Shown one piece after another: positions 31,201-39,848 of a DNA stretch of 64,000 nucleotides. How positions within the stretch are numbered: the stretch's first letter is position 1; each line of letters starts with the position of its first letter. The DNA lies in assembly GCA_963714415.1 (NCBI GenBank), contig CAVQOL010000007.1:9498-73497 (forward strand), written 5' to 3'. A program made the translations under genes and the position numbers. A model generated the notes under the pieces. It saw nothing but the letters and a program-made list of their open reading frames with translations. It did not search any database and was not told where the DNA came from. The DNA is from JAGXRK01 sp963714415. Its GTDB lineage: Bacteria; Bacteroidota; Ignavibacteria; Ignavibacteriales; Ignavibacteriaceae.

Positions 31201-32740
31201 TGTTCTTCTTCGGATATGAAGATAAATCAAATGTTATGTTAAATTTATATGCGTTCTTATCTCTTAAAGATTCATAAAGCATGCTGTTAAGAGTAGCTTT
31301 CTGAATCGAATAAGCAAAATCAGTAAGAGTATATCTCGATAATGAATAGCCTTCAATGTCGGCGGACTTGGTGCCGTCTCTTGAAAACTTGGATAACCAG
31401 ATACCCTGTTTTCTGGCACCAAAATCAGAAAATTCTTTCAGTACAGATTTAAATGCTCCTGATCCAGCAGAAGCTGAATCAAGTATTGCAACAGTTTGGT
31501 CAAAGGTTGCAATTTTAGTTTCAAGTTCTGCAATTTTTCCAAGCATTTCCTGGTTCTGCCTTGCTATAATTGTTTTCTGAGTGATCTCGGATTCAAGGCT
31601 GCGCAATTCTGCTGTATTCTGAAGAACTTTCATTGTGATCAGGAATGTGGCTAAGAACAGGAACGGCAGAACTACAAATGAATGCCAGGAAAACTGGAAT
31701 AGCTTCTGCTCTTCACGAATATACTTTGGAAGTATATTTATTCCACGGGTTTCTTTTTCCTGCTCATCAAAATATTCTGTAGCAATAGCCATTGGAACGC
31801 TGTATGAGGAAAATTTTTGTCGAACTTCTTCATCAAGCACCGAAAGATCAAGATCATCAAATTCCAGTTTACTTACGTTTGCTTCCGGAAATGTTCCGTA
31901 GAATGAAAGGATAAGGTTTTCGGAATCATCTTCACCGCAAACGATAATATTATCTAATGCGGAGATGCCTCCGTTTTCCATTTCAAGAAGTATCTTTGAA
32001 AAGTAAACATCGTAGGTATGAAGGTTCAAAGTTCCGATGTCCAGTGTGGTTCCAATGTGCTTGACTTTTCTGCCGTGAAGGAATATCAGCTTGCTGTATT
32101 CCTTTCCGATATAAACAATCAAGCTTTGGTCATCGGGAAAGAATTTTTTCCTCTTTGCCACATAGTAGGCAAGAGAAATGTCGGCGCTTTTTATTGTCGG
32201 TATTCTGAAATATTTTTTGCCGAAATGCTGTGCAACGGAGTTAAGAAGAGTAACACAGCCTATTTCACCAACAACAAAAGCGGCGAGCAGGGAACCATCG
32301 GAAAGTTCCGTGTAATCAATGCTTTCCCTTTCAACATTAACGCTCTTGGTCTCCCTGATATCTTCAATCAGGTCCTGAATAAGCTTTGAATCTCTAACAT
32401 CCCTTTTGCCTTCAAAAGAGTGATAATACAAAGCAGGTTCTGAAATAGCGGGAATGTATAATGTTGTATTAACATTTAACCCTTGCAGAGTTCCGCTTAA
32501 GGCACCGATACTCGCAGAATCGGGTTCTGAGAGAAGATCAGCACCTTTGTCCCCATCGAGTAAAGCTTCTCCTTCCAGACTAAGACCACTTGATGGATCA
32601 AAGCCTAGAGCAGTACCAGAAGCTACAACATCAACGGAGGCTGTTCTTAATACCTTTATTTTGCCCAGTGTCTTATCCTGATCCACTACGGCAAGTTTGG
32701 TATCATTTCCTTCGCAGTATAAGCAAACAATTGGTTTCAT
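31193..32740 (-). CDS. PilM-PilN fusion (GspL-like) assembly protein
   Basis: One 515-residue chain covers two usual pilus proteins. Residues 1 to about 340 form an actin-like cytoplasmic domain (MKPIVCLYCEGNDTKLAVVD; YYVAKRKKFFPDDQSLIVYIG; MAIATEYFDEQEKE). A PilN-type part follows: a membrane helix (FVVLPFLFLATFLITMKVL), a coiled coil (LESEITQKTIIARQNQEMLG) and a small periplasmic domain (WLSKFSRDGTKSADIEGYSL). The layout equals type II secretion GspL. The gene starts 2 bases after pilT and overlaps the PilO gene, so it is translationally coupled. Confidence 0.82.
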   Translation of the reverse strand: MKPIVCLYCEGNDTKLAVVDQDKTLGKIKVLRTASVDVVASGTALGFDPSSGLSLEGEALLDGDKGADLLSEPDSASIGALSGTLQGLNVNTTLYIPAISEPALYYHSFEGKRDVRDSKLIQDLIEDIRETKSVNVERESIDYTELSDGSLLAAFVVGEIGCVTLLNSVAQHFGKKYFRIPTIKSADISLAYYVAKRKKFFPDDQSLIVYIGKEYSKLIFLHGRKVKHIGTTLDIGTLNLHTYDVYFSKILLEMENGGISALDNIIVCGEDDSENLILSFYGTFPEANVSKLEFDDLDLSVLDEEVRQKFSSYSVPMAIATEYFDEQEKETRGINILPKYIREEQKLFQFSWHSFVVLPFLFLATFLITMKVLQNTAELRSLESEITQKTIIARQNQEMLGKIAELETKIATFDQTVAILDSASAGSGAFKSVLKEFSDFGARKQGIWLSKFSRDGTKSADIEGYSLSRYTLTDFAYSIQKATLNSMLYESLRDKNAYKFNITFDLSSYPKKNNE

Positions 32741-32742
32741 CT

Positions 32743-33966
32743 TTAAGTTGCCAATATTTGTTGAATTCGTGTTTTATTATTCGCATAAGAAATCGCATTT
32801 TCAAGAGAAATTTTCTTTGCCAGATATAATCTCTTCAAATCCTGTTCCATTGTAACCATCCCCTGTTGACCGCCCTGATTGATCATCATGTAAATTTCAC
32901 TTGTATTATTGTTCTTAATTGCAGCTTTTACACTCGGAGTCATTATAAGCACTTCTTTTGCTAAAATGCGTTTTCCGTCTAAACTTGGGACAAGTTTCTG
33001 TGAAACGACTGAAATTAGTACATCTGCCAGACGATTTCTTACGCGTTCCTGTTCCGCAGAAGGAACTTCTGCAATAATACGATCAATTGATTCTGTGGCT
33101 GAAGAAGTGTGAAGCGTTGAGAATACTTTATGACCGGTATCGGTCACTTCAAGTGCCGCTGTAATTGTAGCCGGATCTCTCATTTCACCAACGATTATAA
33201 TATCAGGGTCCTGACGCAATGCCTGAACAATTCCATCTTTAAACGACATTACATCCCTGCCGACTTCTCTGTGTTTAATAAGACATACATTAGAAGTATG
33301 AACATACTCAACAGGAGCGGCAATAATAATAACGTGGGCAGGATCAAATTTATTGTGATGATCAACTATAGAATCCAGTGTTGTAGATTTACCGGAACCG
33401 GTGATTCCTGTTATTAACGACAAGCCGAATTTAATATAACCATGACTCATCGATCTTACGGCATTCTGATGGAATTCTAAAGATGAAAGCGGTCTGATAG
33501 CCTGATTGATGGCTCTCATATTCATTGAAAGAGTATCAAGATCAAAATAAGCATCGGCTCTGAATCTTACATTAAATTTTCCGCGTTCATAAAAGAAGGT
33601 GTAACTAAAATCCAGGTTTCGGTTTTCTTCAAGAAATTTTCTTTGGTTTGTATTGAAAAGATTACAGATCAAAACGGCAGATTCATCTGTTGTAAACTGG
33701 GGCAGGTCTCTTACTCTTTCTTTATTGCCGAAAACTCTGAACCATATATAGCCCTCGTTTCCGTGTCCGCCAACTTCAATATCGGATGCTTCACGTTCAA
33801 TCATCTCTGTAAGAAATTTATTGTAAAATTTCCTTAGAGCAAGTTTTTCATTTTCAGCGAGCTTATCAATATTCGCAAGTATGTAATGTACCCTATCCGG
33901 TCCGAATAAAGATTGGGGAATAGTGCGAGCAAAATTTTCAAGAATCTTTTTTTCTTCGATCAACAT
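32743..33966 (-). CDS. pilT: PilT-type retraction ATPase
   Basis: A 407-residue hexameric ATPase that depolymerises pili at the inner membrane. Visible are the N-terminal PAS-like part (DIEVGGHGNEGYIWFRVFG), Walker A GITGSGKS, the Asp box (APVEYVHTSNVCLIKHREVG), Walker B region ALRQDPDIIIVGEMRD, and the His box GHKVFSTLHTSSATESIDRI. The C-terminal AIKNNNTSEIYMMINQGGQ followed by MVTMEQDL is the PilT signature (the AIRE-type region reads AIKN here). It is the first gene of the downstream cluster after a 250-base gap. PilU would be the alternative name; I cannot separate the two. Confidence 0.92.
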   Translation of the reverse strand: MLIEEKKILENFARTIPQSLFGPDRVHYILANIDKLAENEKLALRKFYNKFLTEMIEREASDIEVGGHGNEGYIWFRVFGNKERVRDLPQFTTDESAVLICNLFNTNQRKFLEENRNLDFSYTFFYERGKFNVRFRADAYFDLDTLSMNMRAINQAIRPLSSLEFHQNAVRSMSHGYIKFGLSLITGITGSGKSTTLDSIVDHHNKFDPAHVIIIAAPVEYVHTSNVCLIKHREVGRDVMSFKDGIVQALRQDPDIIIVGEMRDPATITAALEVTDTGHKVFSTLHTSSATESIDRIIAEVPSAEQERVRNRLADVLISVVSQKLVPSLDGKRILAKEVLIMTPSVKAAIKNNNTSEIYMMINQGGQQGMVTMEQDLKRLYLAKKISLENAISYANNKTRIQQILAT

Positions 33967-34108
33967 GAACTATTACCCTATGTCTCTTAATTGTTGCAGT
34001 TAATATAAACGAATTTTTAATTAAAGTGTAAAGTTTTTTTTAATAATAGTAAAATTTACTTCTTAATCGGAAAAAATATCCATTAAATACAGAATAATCA
34101 AGAATTAA

Positions 34109-34182
34109 AATAACGAATAACGAATAACGAATAACGAATAACGAATAACGAATAACGAATAATAACTAAATAACGAATAACG
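34109..34182. repeat. Heptanucleotide tandem repeat (AATAACG)n
   Basis: Seven perfect head-to-tail copies of AATAACG run from 34109 to 34157. An 11-base interruption (AATAATAACTA) follows, then two more copies at 34169-34182. The array lies between pilB and pilT. Seven is not a multiple that would keep a reading frame, but the array is outside genes, so copy number could tune spacing or transcription (inference). Confidence 0.9.
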
Positions 34183-34219
34183 AAATTTTCTCAGCCTCAG
34201 CCTTAACCTCTGCTTCAAC

Positions 34220-36007
34220 TTAACTCTCCGACGTATTCGCCACTACTTCTTCAATTGATGTAAGCCCCATTTTAACCTTTTCGAAACCTGATTCTCTTAA
34301 CGAGAGAGTGCCGTCTTTACGAGCCTGAACTCTTATTTCCTCTTCATCAACATCAGTACCTGAACGAACAATGCTCTCTCTAATCTCTTTAGTAAAATAT
34401 AATGCTTCGTGAATTGCCATTCTGCCTTTATACCCCGTGTTGCTGCATTCATTGCATCCGGCAGCATTATATATAGTATAATTTCTCCACTCCGCAATAT
34501 CCTGTTTAATAGCCTTCATGTAAGTTTCATCAAAATTCACAACTTTCTTCTTGCATTTTGGGCACAATCTTCTAACCAATCTTTGTGCCACAATAACATT
34601 TATAGCATAGGCGATAAGAAAAGGCTCAATTCCCATTTTAAAAAGACGTGCAACAGCACTGGGGGCATCGTTTGTGTGAAGTGTTGAAAAAGTTAAATGA
34701 CCTGTATTCGCAAGTTTAATTGCCGTTTCGGCTGTTTCTTTATCACGCATCTCACCAACAAGAACAATGTCGGGATCGTGACGAAGTATTGATCTTATTG
34801 CTTGTTCAAAATTCATTTTGTACCCGATCTTAAGCTGGCGGGCACCTTCAATTACATATTCAACCGGATCTTCCACAGTAAGCACATTATATTCCGGTGT
34901 AATTACCTGGTAGAGAGCAGCAACTAATGTAGTACTTTTTCCACTTCCGGTAGGACCTGTCATAATCACCATACCCTGTGGTTCATTAATTGCTTTAACA
35001 AAGGAATCTTTTGCGTAACCAACAAGTCCTAGTTTATCAAGATCTTTAACAACTTTTCTGTCGTCAAGAATTCTTATAACCGCCGATTCAAATTTATGCC
35101 TGTGCTCTGTACCAACCATTGGAAGGATAGAAACTCTGTAACGAATTGTAAACCCGTCAACATCTCTCTGAATAAATCCATCCTGTGCCATCTCTCTCTC
35201 AAACCTGTCCATACCCTTTGATCTGTCTTTAACAACAGCAAGAACAGCTTCGGGCAAAGTATTTTCCTGTATATGCCATTGCTGAAGATTGCCGTCAATA
35301 CGGAACATAACTTCCGTTTTGGTATTGCTCTTCGGAACGAAGTGAATATCGCTGGCACCTTTTCGAACACCTTCTATAAGTGCACCTTCAACAAGATTTA
35401 TAAGAGCGCTTTTATTAATTTCTGCATCAAGCTGCTGTTCGTCAAGATAATCTTCTTCTTCAAAATGAACTTCTCCTTCATCTTCTTCCATTGCCTTGAG
35501 GAAAAGATTTTCGGGCGGGAAAATTATTTCGATAAGCTTTTCGTAATCCTTCTGACGAATAAAAACAACTTCGTGTTTTTTTGCGTTCAGTCCGAACGCT
35601 ACTTTGGAAATATTACGATCTGTAGGATCGGTTGCCGCAATTATAAGTTTATCTTTAATCCTGTCATCATACATAAAAGGGATTATGTTACTTTCAAGCA
35701 TAACCTCCTTAAGATTTTCCCCTCCGCTGTTAACCAGGTTCTTGATTGCTTCAAGACGGTTATTGGGTATTTCTTCAGGGTTTATATCAAGTTCACGGAA
35801 AGCATATAGAATGGCTACTTCACGGAAGATTACATCATGGTCATATTTAAAGTCCTGTACGAGCACCTGTGCAAGATTTCTCTTGCCTTTACCATTATCC
35901 AGATTTTTAGCCTTTAAGGCTTTCTCAAGAGTCGGTTGATCAATTATCCCTTTTTTATAAAGCAGGTAACCGATCTTATCAGTCAATTCAAAATTCGGAT
36001 CCATCAT
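34220..36007 (-). CDS. pilB: PilB/GspE-type assembly ATPase
   Basis: A 595-residue motor that powers pilus or pseudopilus assembly. The N-terminal MshEN-like domain (KIGYLLYKKGIIDQPTLEKA) is of the kind that binds c-di-GMP in relatives. Then come the ATPase core with DIHFVPKSNTKTEVMFRIDG, Walker A GPTGSGKSTT, the Asp box VEDPVEYVIEGARQ, Walker B HDPDIVLVGEMRD and a tetra-Cys zinc site (LCPKCKKK with GCNECSNTGYKGR) typical of GspE/PilB. It ends TSIEEVVANTSES. The 456-base gap to pilC is filled with repeats, so the two may not share a transcript any longer. Confidence 0.94.
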   Translation of the reverse strand: MMDPNFELTDKIGYLLYKKGIIDQPTLEKALKAKNLDNGKGKRNLAQVLVQDFKYDHDVIFREVAILYAFRELDINPEEIPNNRLEAIKNLVNSGGENLKEVMLESNIIPFMYDDRIKDKLIIAATDPTDRNISKVAFGLNAKKHEVVFIRQKDYEKLIEIIFPPENLFLKAMEEDEGEVHFEEEDYLDEQQLDAEINKSALINLVEGALIEGVRKGASDIHFVPKSNTKTEVMFRIDGNLQQWHIQENTLPEAVLAVVKDRSKGMDRFEREMAQDGFIQRDVDGFTIRYRVSILPMVGTEHRHKFESAVIRILDDRKVVKDLDKLGLVGYAKDSFVKAINEPQGMVIMTGPTGSGKSTTLVAALYQVITPEYNVLTVEDPVEYVIEGARQLKIGYKMNFEQAIRSILRHDPDIVLVGEMRDKETAETAIKLANTGHLTFSTLHTNDAPSAVARLFKMGIEPFLIAYAINVIVAQRLVRRLCPKCKKKVVNFDETYMKAIKQDIAEWRNYTIYNAAGCNECSNTGYKGRMAIHEALYFTKEIRESIVRSGTDVDEEEIRVQARKDGTLSLRESGFEKVKMGLTSIEEVVANTSES

Positions 36008-36176
36008 GTTGTAAATTTCTTTTTCATCATAATTTCTATAAGAATTTTATTTGTTTAATTTCAAAATTAAAAATTTATAAAACGATCCTGTTCTGTTTAA
36101 CGAATTAAAGATTTTGAACGTATAAAAATATTTAACCTCGTCACCTTGCAGCCTGCCTTAAAAGTGCCAATTTTCC

Positions 36177-36240
36177 TGTCATTCCCGCGTAGGCGGGAAT
36201 CCAAAAACAAAAATAGATTCCCACTTTCGTGGGAATGACA
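36177..36240. repeat. Double-hairpin intergenic element (TGTCATTCCC...GGGAATGACA)
   Basis: Hairpins ATTCCCGC-GTAG-GCGGGAAT and ATTCCCAC-TTTC-GTGGGAAT stand side by side. They are enclosed by perfect 10-bp inverted ends, TGTCATTCCC and GGGAATGACA. Elements of this design are dispersed in many genomes. It has no coding capacity. Confidence 0.8.
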
Positions 36241-36308
36241 AACAAGTAAAACTTACTTTTATTACAACCACATGGGTCTGGGGTTTATATATAATCAATT
36301 TTTTATTC

Positions 36309-36471
36309 TTGCGTAATTTTTATTTAAGTAACTCACCTTACGTACAAACATTCTTTGTCATATTGAGCGAAGCGAAATATCTCAATTTTATAGCAAAATC
36401 AAATACCGAGATTCTTCTCCCGATAAGTCGGGATCAGAATGACAACTTTTGCGTAATTCTTATTTACGTAA
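36309..36471. repeat. TGTCA...TGACA element flanked by 23-bp direct repeats
   Basis: The core, 36356-36444, runs from TGTCATATTGAGCGAAGCGA to ATCAGAATGACA, with inner inverted stretches (GAGATTCTTC; CCCGATAAGTCGGG). It is flanked by direct repeats TTGCGTAATTTTTATTTAAG.. at 36309-36331 and TTGCGTAATTCTTATTTACG.. at 36449-36471, 21 of 23 bases identical. The right copy includes the stop codon of pilC. This looks like a target duplication or a small segmental duplication made when the element arrived (inference). Confidence 0.7.
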
Positions 36472-37838
36472 TATTATTCTCAACCTTTATGTCCAATGAA
36501 GTTCCCGGTGTTTTAGGACGAACAGTTGCAGTTTCTGCTGAAACCAAGGTCAATAGTATCATTACTATCATAATAAAAAATGCAATTGCTATCTGGATAG
36601 CTTCAATCAAATTTTTTAATTTATAAACTGTTTCTGCTTCATAGTAATTTGCCAATTGCAATGCTGTGTTTTTAATTGTTCCCGATTCTTCACCCGAATG
36701 AAATCTTGACAATGCAGTATCTGTAAAAACGCCCGCTGCTTCAAATGCTTCAGTAACACCAACGCCTTTTTTTACCATCAAAGGAATTGAAACATTTTTA
36801 ATCCTGTCTTCAAAATACCTGTTGCCTGCTGCTTCGGCAGCAATTTTTATTGGCTCTATGCTCTCTGCCGAACCGCTGTAAAGCGTATAAAATACGCGGC
36901 AGAAAACTTCAATTAATGTTTTATGTATTAATTGTCCGATTATCGGAAGCTGCAACATATATTTGTCAATTAGATAAGCCCCTTTAGTAGTTTTAGAATA
37001 ATAAAAGAATGCAACCGGGGGAACGACAAAAAATGCTGTAATCAGCCACGGATTCTCAACTAAAAAATCACTCATTTTAAGAGTGAAGGCTGTCATGGGT
37101 GGAAGTTCAACACCAAAACGCACAAACAATTTAGCTGTTTCAGGGAAAATGTAGCCGACATAAAATGCTACTGCAAGGAAAAGAACAAATACTGTAACCA
37201 ATGGTGTGATAAGGGCAGATCTTAAATTCTTTCTGAATTCCTGCCTTCGTTCAAGAAATTTTGCGGTAGCTTTATATATCTCCGTCATATTACCCGACTT
37301 TGATGCTAAGCCCCAGCATATAAGCAGTAAACTTTCCAAAAACATTCTGATACTTTAGGAAAGTTGCCTGGCTGTCCGCACCCTTTTTTAGATCATTATT
37401 TATATCACGAAGTGTATTTCTTAGGGCAGCATTCTGTGTATCATTAATTAATAATGTCAGCACTTCTCCGTAAGCCAACTTCTGATCTAGAAGTTCTGCG
37501 CTTATTTTAACAAATGTTACAATTTCCTGAACGGGAGGCTTTGATTCAAAATCGAGAAGTTTTTTATTAACTGTAAATTTAGAATACCCAAGACGTGTAA
37601 GCGCTTCTTCAACTTCTTTTTTATTGAACGCTTTTTGTTCGCCGCGAATCGGTTTTTCTTTGCCGCGGGCAGCTCTATAAAGAAAAGTTGATTTTTTTTC
37701 GGTACTCAAAATTTTCAAATTATTTTTTTCAGCAAGCGAGGTGATCTTTCTTTTCGCTTCCCCTGAACTATCGGCAGTCAAAGTACCTGTTATTGTCTGT
37801 CCGTTTGTCTTTTGAGCTGTAAATTTAATTTCTACCAT
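36464..37838 (-). CDS. pilC: PilC/GspF-type inner-membrane platform protein, one frameshift
   Basis: Polytopic platform on which the pilus is built, about 457 residues after correction. The N-terminal segment (EIKFTAQKTNGQTITGTL) precedes two GspF domains: VTFVKISAELLDQKLAYGEVL, then the membrane helices ALITPLVTVFVLFLAVAFYV, PWLITAFFVVPPVAFFYY and AIQIAIAFFIMIVMILLTLV. The second domain has VFYTLYSGSAESIEPIKIAA. The frame breaks at 37311-37314: AYMLGL should be followed by ASKSGNMTEIYKATAKF, and one of four G bases on the minus strand is extra. The gene follows the two pilin genes, as usual. Confidence 0.9.
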
Positions 37839-37930
37839 AATGCTATATATTAATAATTAAAAAGGCTGATAAAATATAAACATTTTATCAGCCTAAATAC
37901 AAAATAATTAACTATTGAAGTTAAATTCGA

Positions 37931-38305
37931 TTATCTCGTCACATCTGTCGTGTAAACACCTTCGTTAGTAACTTGTACATCTACGGTAAAATCGTAGTCG
38001 TTATGTGTCGAAGCAATATCACAAGTAGTTGCTGTTACAGTTACAGCATGAGTACAATAGTCGGTATCTGTCAAATCTGATGGTACAATAAGATCAAAAC
38101 CTGTGAAATCATTACCGCCACCACCAAGAGCTTCAGGTTTCTTATAATATTGCAATGCCATAGCAGCAATGTTTGTTGCTTCAGAAACTGTAGTATCAAT
38201 AGCAGATTCTTCTGCATTTGCGTTGAATAAGTTAATACCAACGACAACAGCGATACCAACTATGATAACGCCAAGAACGATTAAGAGCAATTGTTGCTGA
38301 CCCAT
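37931..38305 (-). CDS. Atypical pilin-like protein 1
   Basis: The 124-residue product opens MGQQQLLLIVLGVIIVGIAV, one long hydrophobic helix that starts almost at the N-terminus. An amphipathic continuation (INLFNANAEESAIDTTVSEA) leads to a Gly-rich turn (LGGGGNDF) and a beta-rich tail with two Cys that may form a disulfide. The architecture is pilin-like, but the normal prepilin leader (G|F.xxxE) is missing: there is no Glu at position 5, and the only possible cleavage site is after Gly2. Its place beside pilC and a near-copy upstream supports a pilus or pseudopilus subunit. AGGAG lies 6 bases before the ATG. Confidence 0.8.
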   Translation of the reverse strand: MGQQQLLLIVLGVIIVGIAVVVGINLFNANAEESAIDTTVSEATNIAAMALQYYKKPEALGGGGNDFTGFDLIVPSDLTDTDYCTHAVTVTATTCDIASTHNDYDFTVDVQVTNEGVYTTDVTR

Positions 38306-38337
38306 TTGAGTCTCCTATAAGTTTGTTTTAAGTTAAG

Positions 38338-38725
38338 TTAGTTAAGAACTTCAGTAAATATATTTTCTACTGTTACGGTTGTTTGAACTTTTACATAATC
38401 CGTGCCAGTTACTATTTCATTTCCGGTTCCTGTTATTACAACTGATATCGGCAGAGATATCAGCCTCATACTCTCCGTTTACAGTAATTTTAAGATCATC
38501 CGGAATTTGCCAACTCTCGAAACTATTTCCCCCGCCGCCTAATTTCGTTGGTTTTTTATAGTGCTGATATGCCATATTTGCAAGATTTATATTTTCAGTT
38601 ATAACAATATCTCTTTTAGAATCAATAGAATGCTGCTTATAAAGATGATTACCAAAAACTATGGCTATCCCTACTATTATCATCCCCAGAACTATTAAAA
38701 GTAATTGCTGCTGACCCATAACCAT
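38338..38725 (-). CDS. Atypical pilin-like protein 2, one frameshift
   Basis: Paralogue of the next gene: MGQQQLLLIVLGMIIVGIAI, then YQHYKKPTKLGGGGNSFESW, matching the helix, the QYYKKPEALGGGGN phrase and the turn of protein 1. The first frame stops early after ISADISCNNRNRK. In the next frame it continues VITGTGNEIVTGTDYVKVQT and ends VENIFTEVLN at 38338. One extra T near 38441-38443 explains it, giving about 128 residues. The better start is the second ATG (38717-38719), which lies 9 bases after AGGAG. This is the first gene of the pilin-pilC unit. Confidence 0.75.
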
Positions 38726-38819
38726 AAACTCCTAAAGACTAATACTAATAAAAGATAACCCGAATCTGGTGCCAACACGATAATTATCAAAATTTCAAGG
38801 AAACTATAACTTGTCGTAA

Positions 38820-39039
38820 TTTTTACAGGAAATAATTACCCGCTCTATAAGAAATCAAATAAAAATACTTCCTTGAAAAGTCTTAAGGAAAATAATTACC
38901 GATAATATAAAAAACAAAGGTAATAATGAAATGAATGCTGCGCCATAATGAAAAAGTGTTTCAGAGTTTAACAAAAAATATAAAATCTATAAAATTAGAA
39001 CTAATTATAAGTAGTTTTTACAGGTATTATTTACCCGCA
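38820..39039. promoter_or_regulatory. Repeated dyad motif upstream of the pilin genes
   Basis: TTTTTACAGGAAATAATTACCC at 38820 recurs as TTTTTACAGGTATTATTTACCC at 39016 (21 of 24 bases alike over the longer match). A shorter form, AGGAAAATAATTACCG, lies at 38886. The core GGnAATnATTnCC is close to a palindrome. Three spaced copies 0.1-0.3 kb upstream of the pilin operon suggest operator sites. The binding protein is unknown. Confidence 0.4.
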
Positions 39040-39181
39040 GATTAATTTGTGCTAAAAATTGTTTGTTTATGCAACTCGTGAGTCTAACAAACAAGGTTGT
39101 TAAAATAGTTTAGTACAGAAATGATACAAAGGACAAATAAAATTGCGCAGAAATATAAAGATGTCTGAATACACATTTATT

Positions 39182-39291
39182 GAGTCTGTCAGAGAACTAG
39201 TTATTGTCACTTTTAAATCATTTTCAAAGGGTTAGATTCCGAAACAGACTGCCGTTAGGCAGGTTCGGAATGACAGTATTCGGACAGACTC
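39182..39291. repeat. Dispersed element with GAGTCTGTC/GACAGACTC ends
   Basis: Inverted ends GAGTCTGTC (39182-39190) and GACAGACTC (39283-39291) enclose TTATTGTCA, GATTCCGA, the hairpin CTGCC-GTTA-GGCAG (39249-39262) and CGGAATGACAGT. The element at 47221-47352 shares TTATTGTCA, GATTCCGA and CGGAATGACAGT in the same order, so both belong to one family. No gene is carried. Confidence 0.65.
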
Positions 39292-39495
39292 TATTTACAT
39301 AACTGCATTTCCTCACCTTTTGTTTTTGAATGGTTGATTGATTTGATGATTGTCTAGCTACTTTGGTTCTGGAAAAACTTTGGTGGATGAAATTTGGTGA
39401 CTGGCTACACTTAATCTTTAACCTTCAATAAATTATGCACCTACACTTAATTTTGGATGGACAATTTGGTGAATAGGTTTTTGGATACGATTGCT

Positions 39496-39577
39496 AAGTC
39501 TCGGAGAGACGACCTGTTTGTAGCTGTAATAAATAAATAACATTAAAGAGCTCCAGGGGAGCGATCTGTTAAACTTC
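39496..39577. repeat. Tandem pair of short palindromic repeat units
   Basis: GTCTCGGAGAGAC (39498-39510) followed by GACCTGTTTG, and GCTCCAGGGGAGC (39550-39562) followed by GATCTGTTAA, are two versions of one unit: a small palindrome plus GA(C/T)CTGTT. Units like these are scattered between genes in Bacteroidota, from memory. Translating the minus strand gives a spurious 71-codon frame that I reject. Confidence 0.6.
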
Positions 39578-39848
39578 GTTGCTCTTCTGTTTTGCGGTGG
39601 TTTATAATTGTTTTGGATATTGTTGAGTATATATAAGAATTGTATCAACTATTATTTCATACTTTAAATGGATTGGGGTTAACGCCTATGCTGTAAAAGG
39701 TCCATTAATGAAAAAACAAAATATGTTGATGCAGTAAATGAATAGAAGCCATAAAAAATATTACTAGGAGAAAGTGTAAAAGCAGAACTTTCATGTATTT
39801 TCAAGTTCTGTCAGAAAATTTTCGATTACTGAAGCAGATGAAAATTGT

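Noticed and set aside
34109..34182. CRISPR-like array
   Set aside because: The unit is 7 bases with no spacers, and there are no cas genes.
35273..35809. 178-codon plus-strand frame
   Set aside because: It lies opposite pilB, which has all its motifs; the plus frame has no start signal and no recognisable domain.
39433..39648. 71-codon minus-strand frame resembling short peptides annotated in many Bacteroidota
   Set aside because: It is a translation of the palindromic repeat pair at 39496-39577, not a gene.
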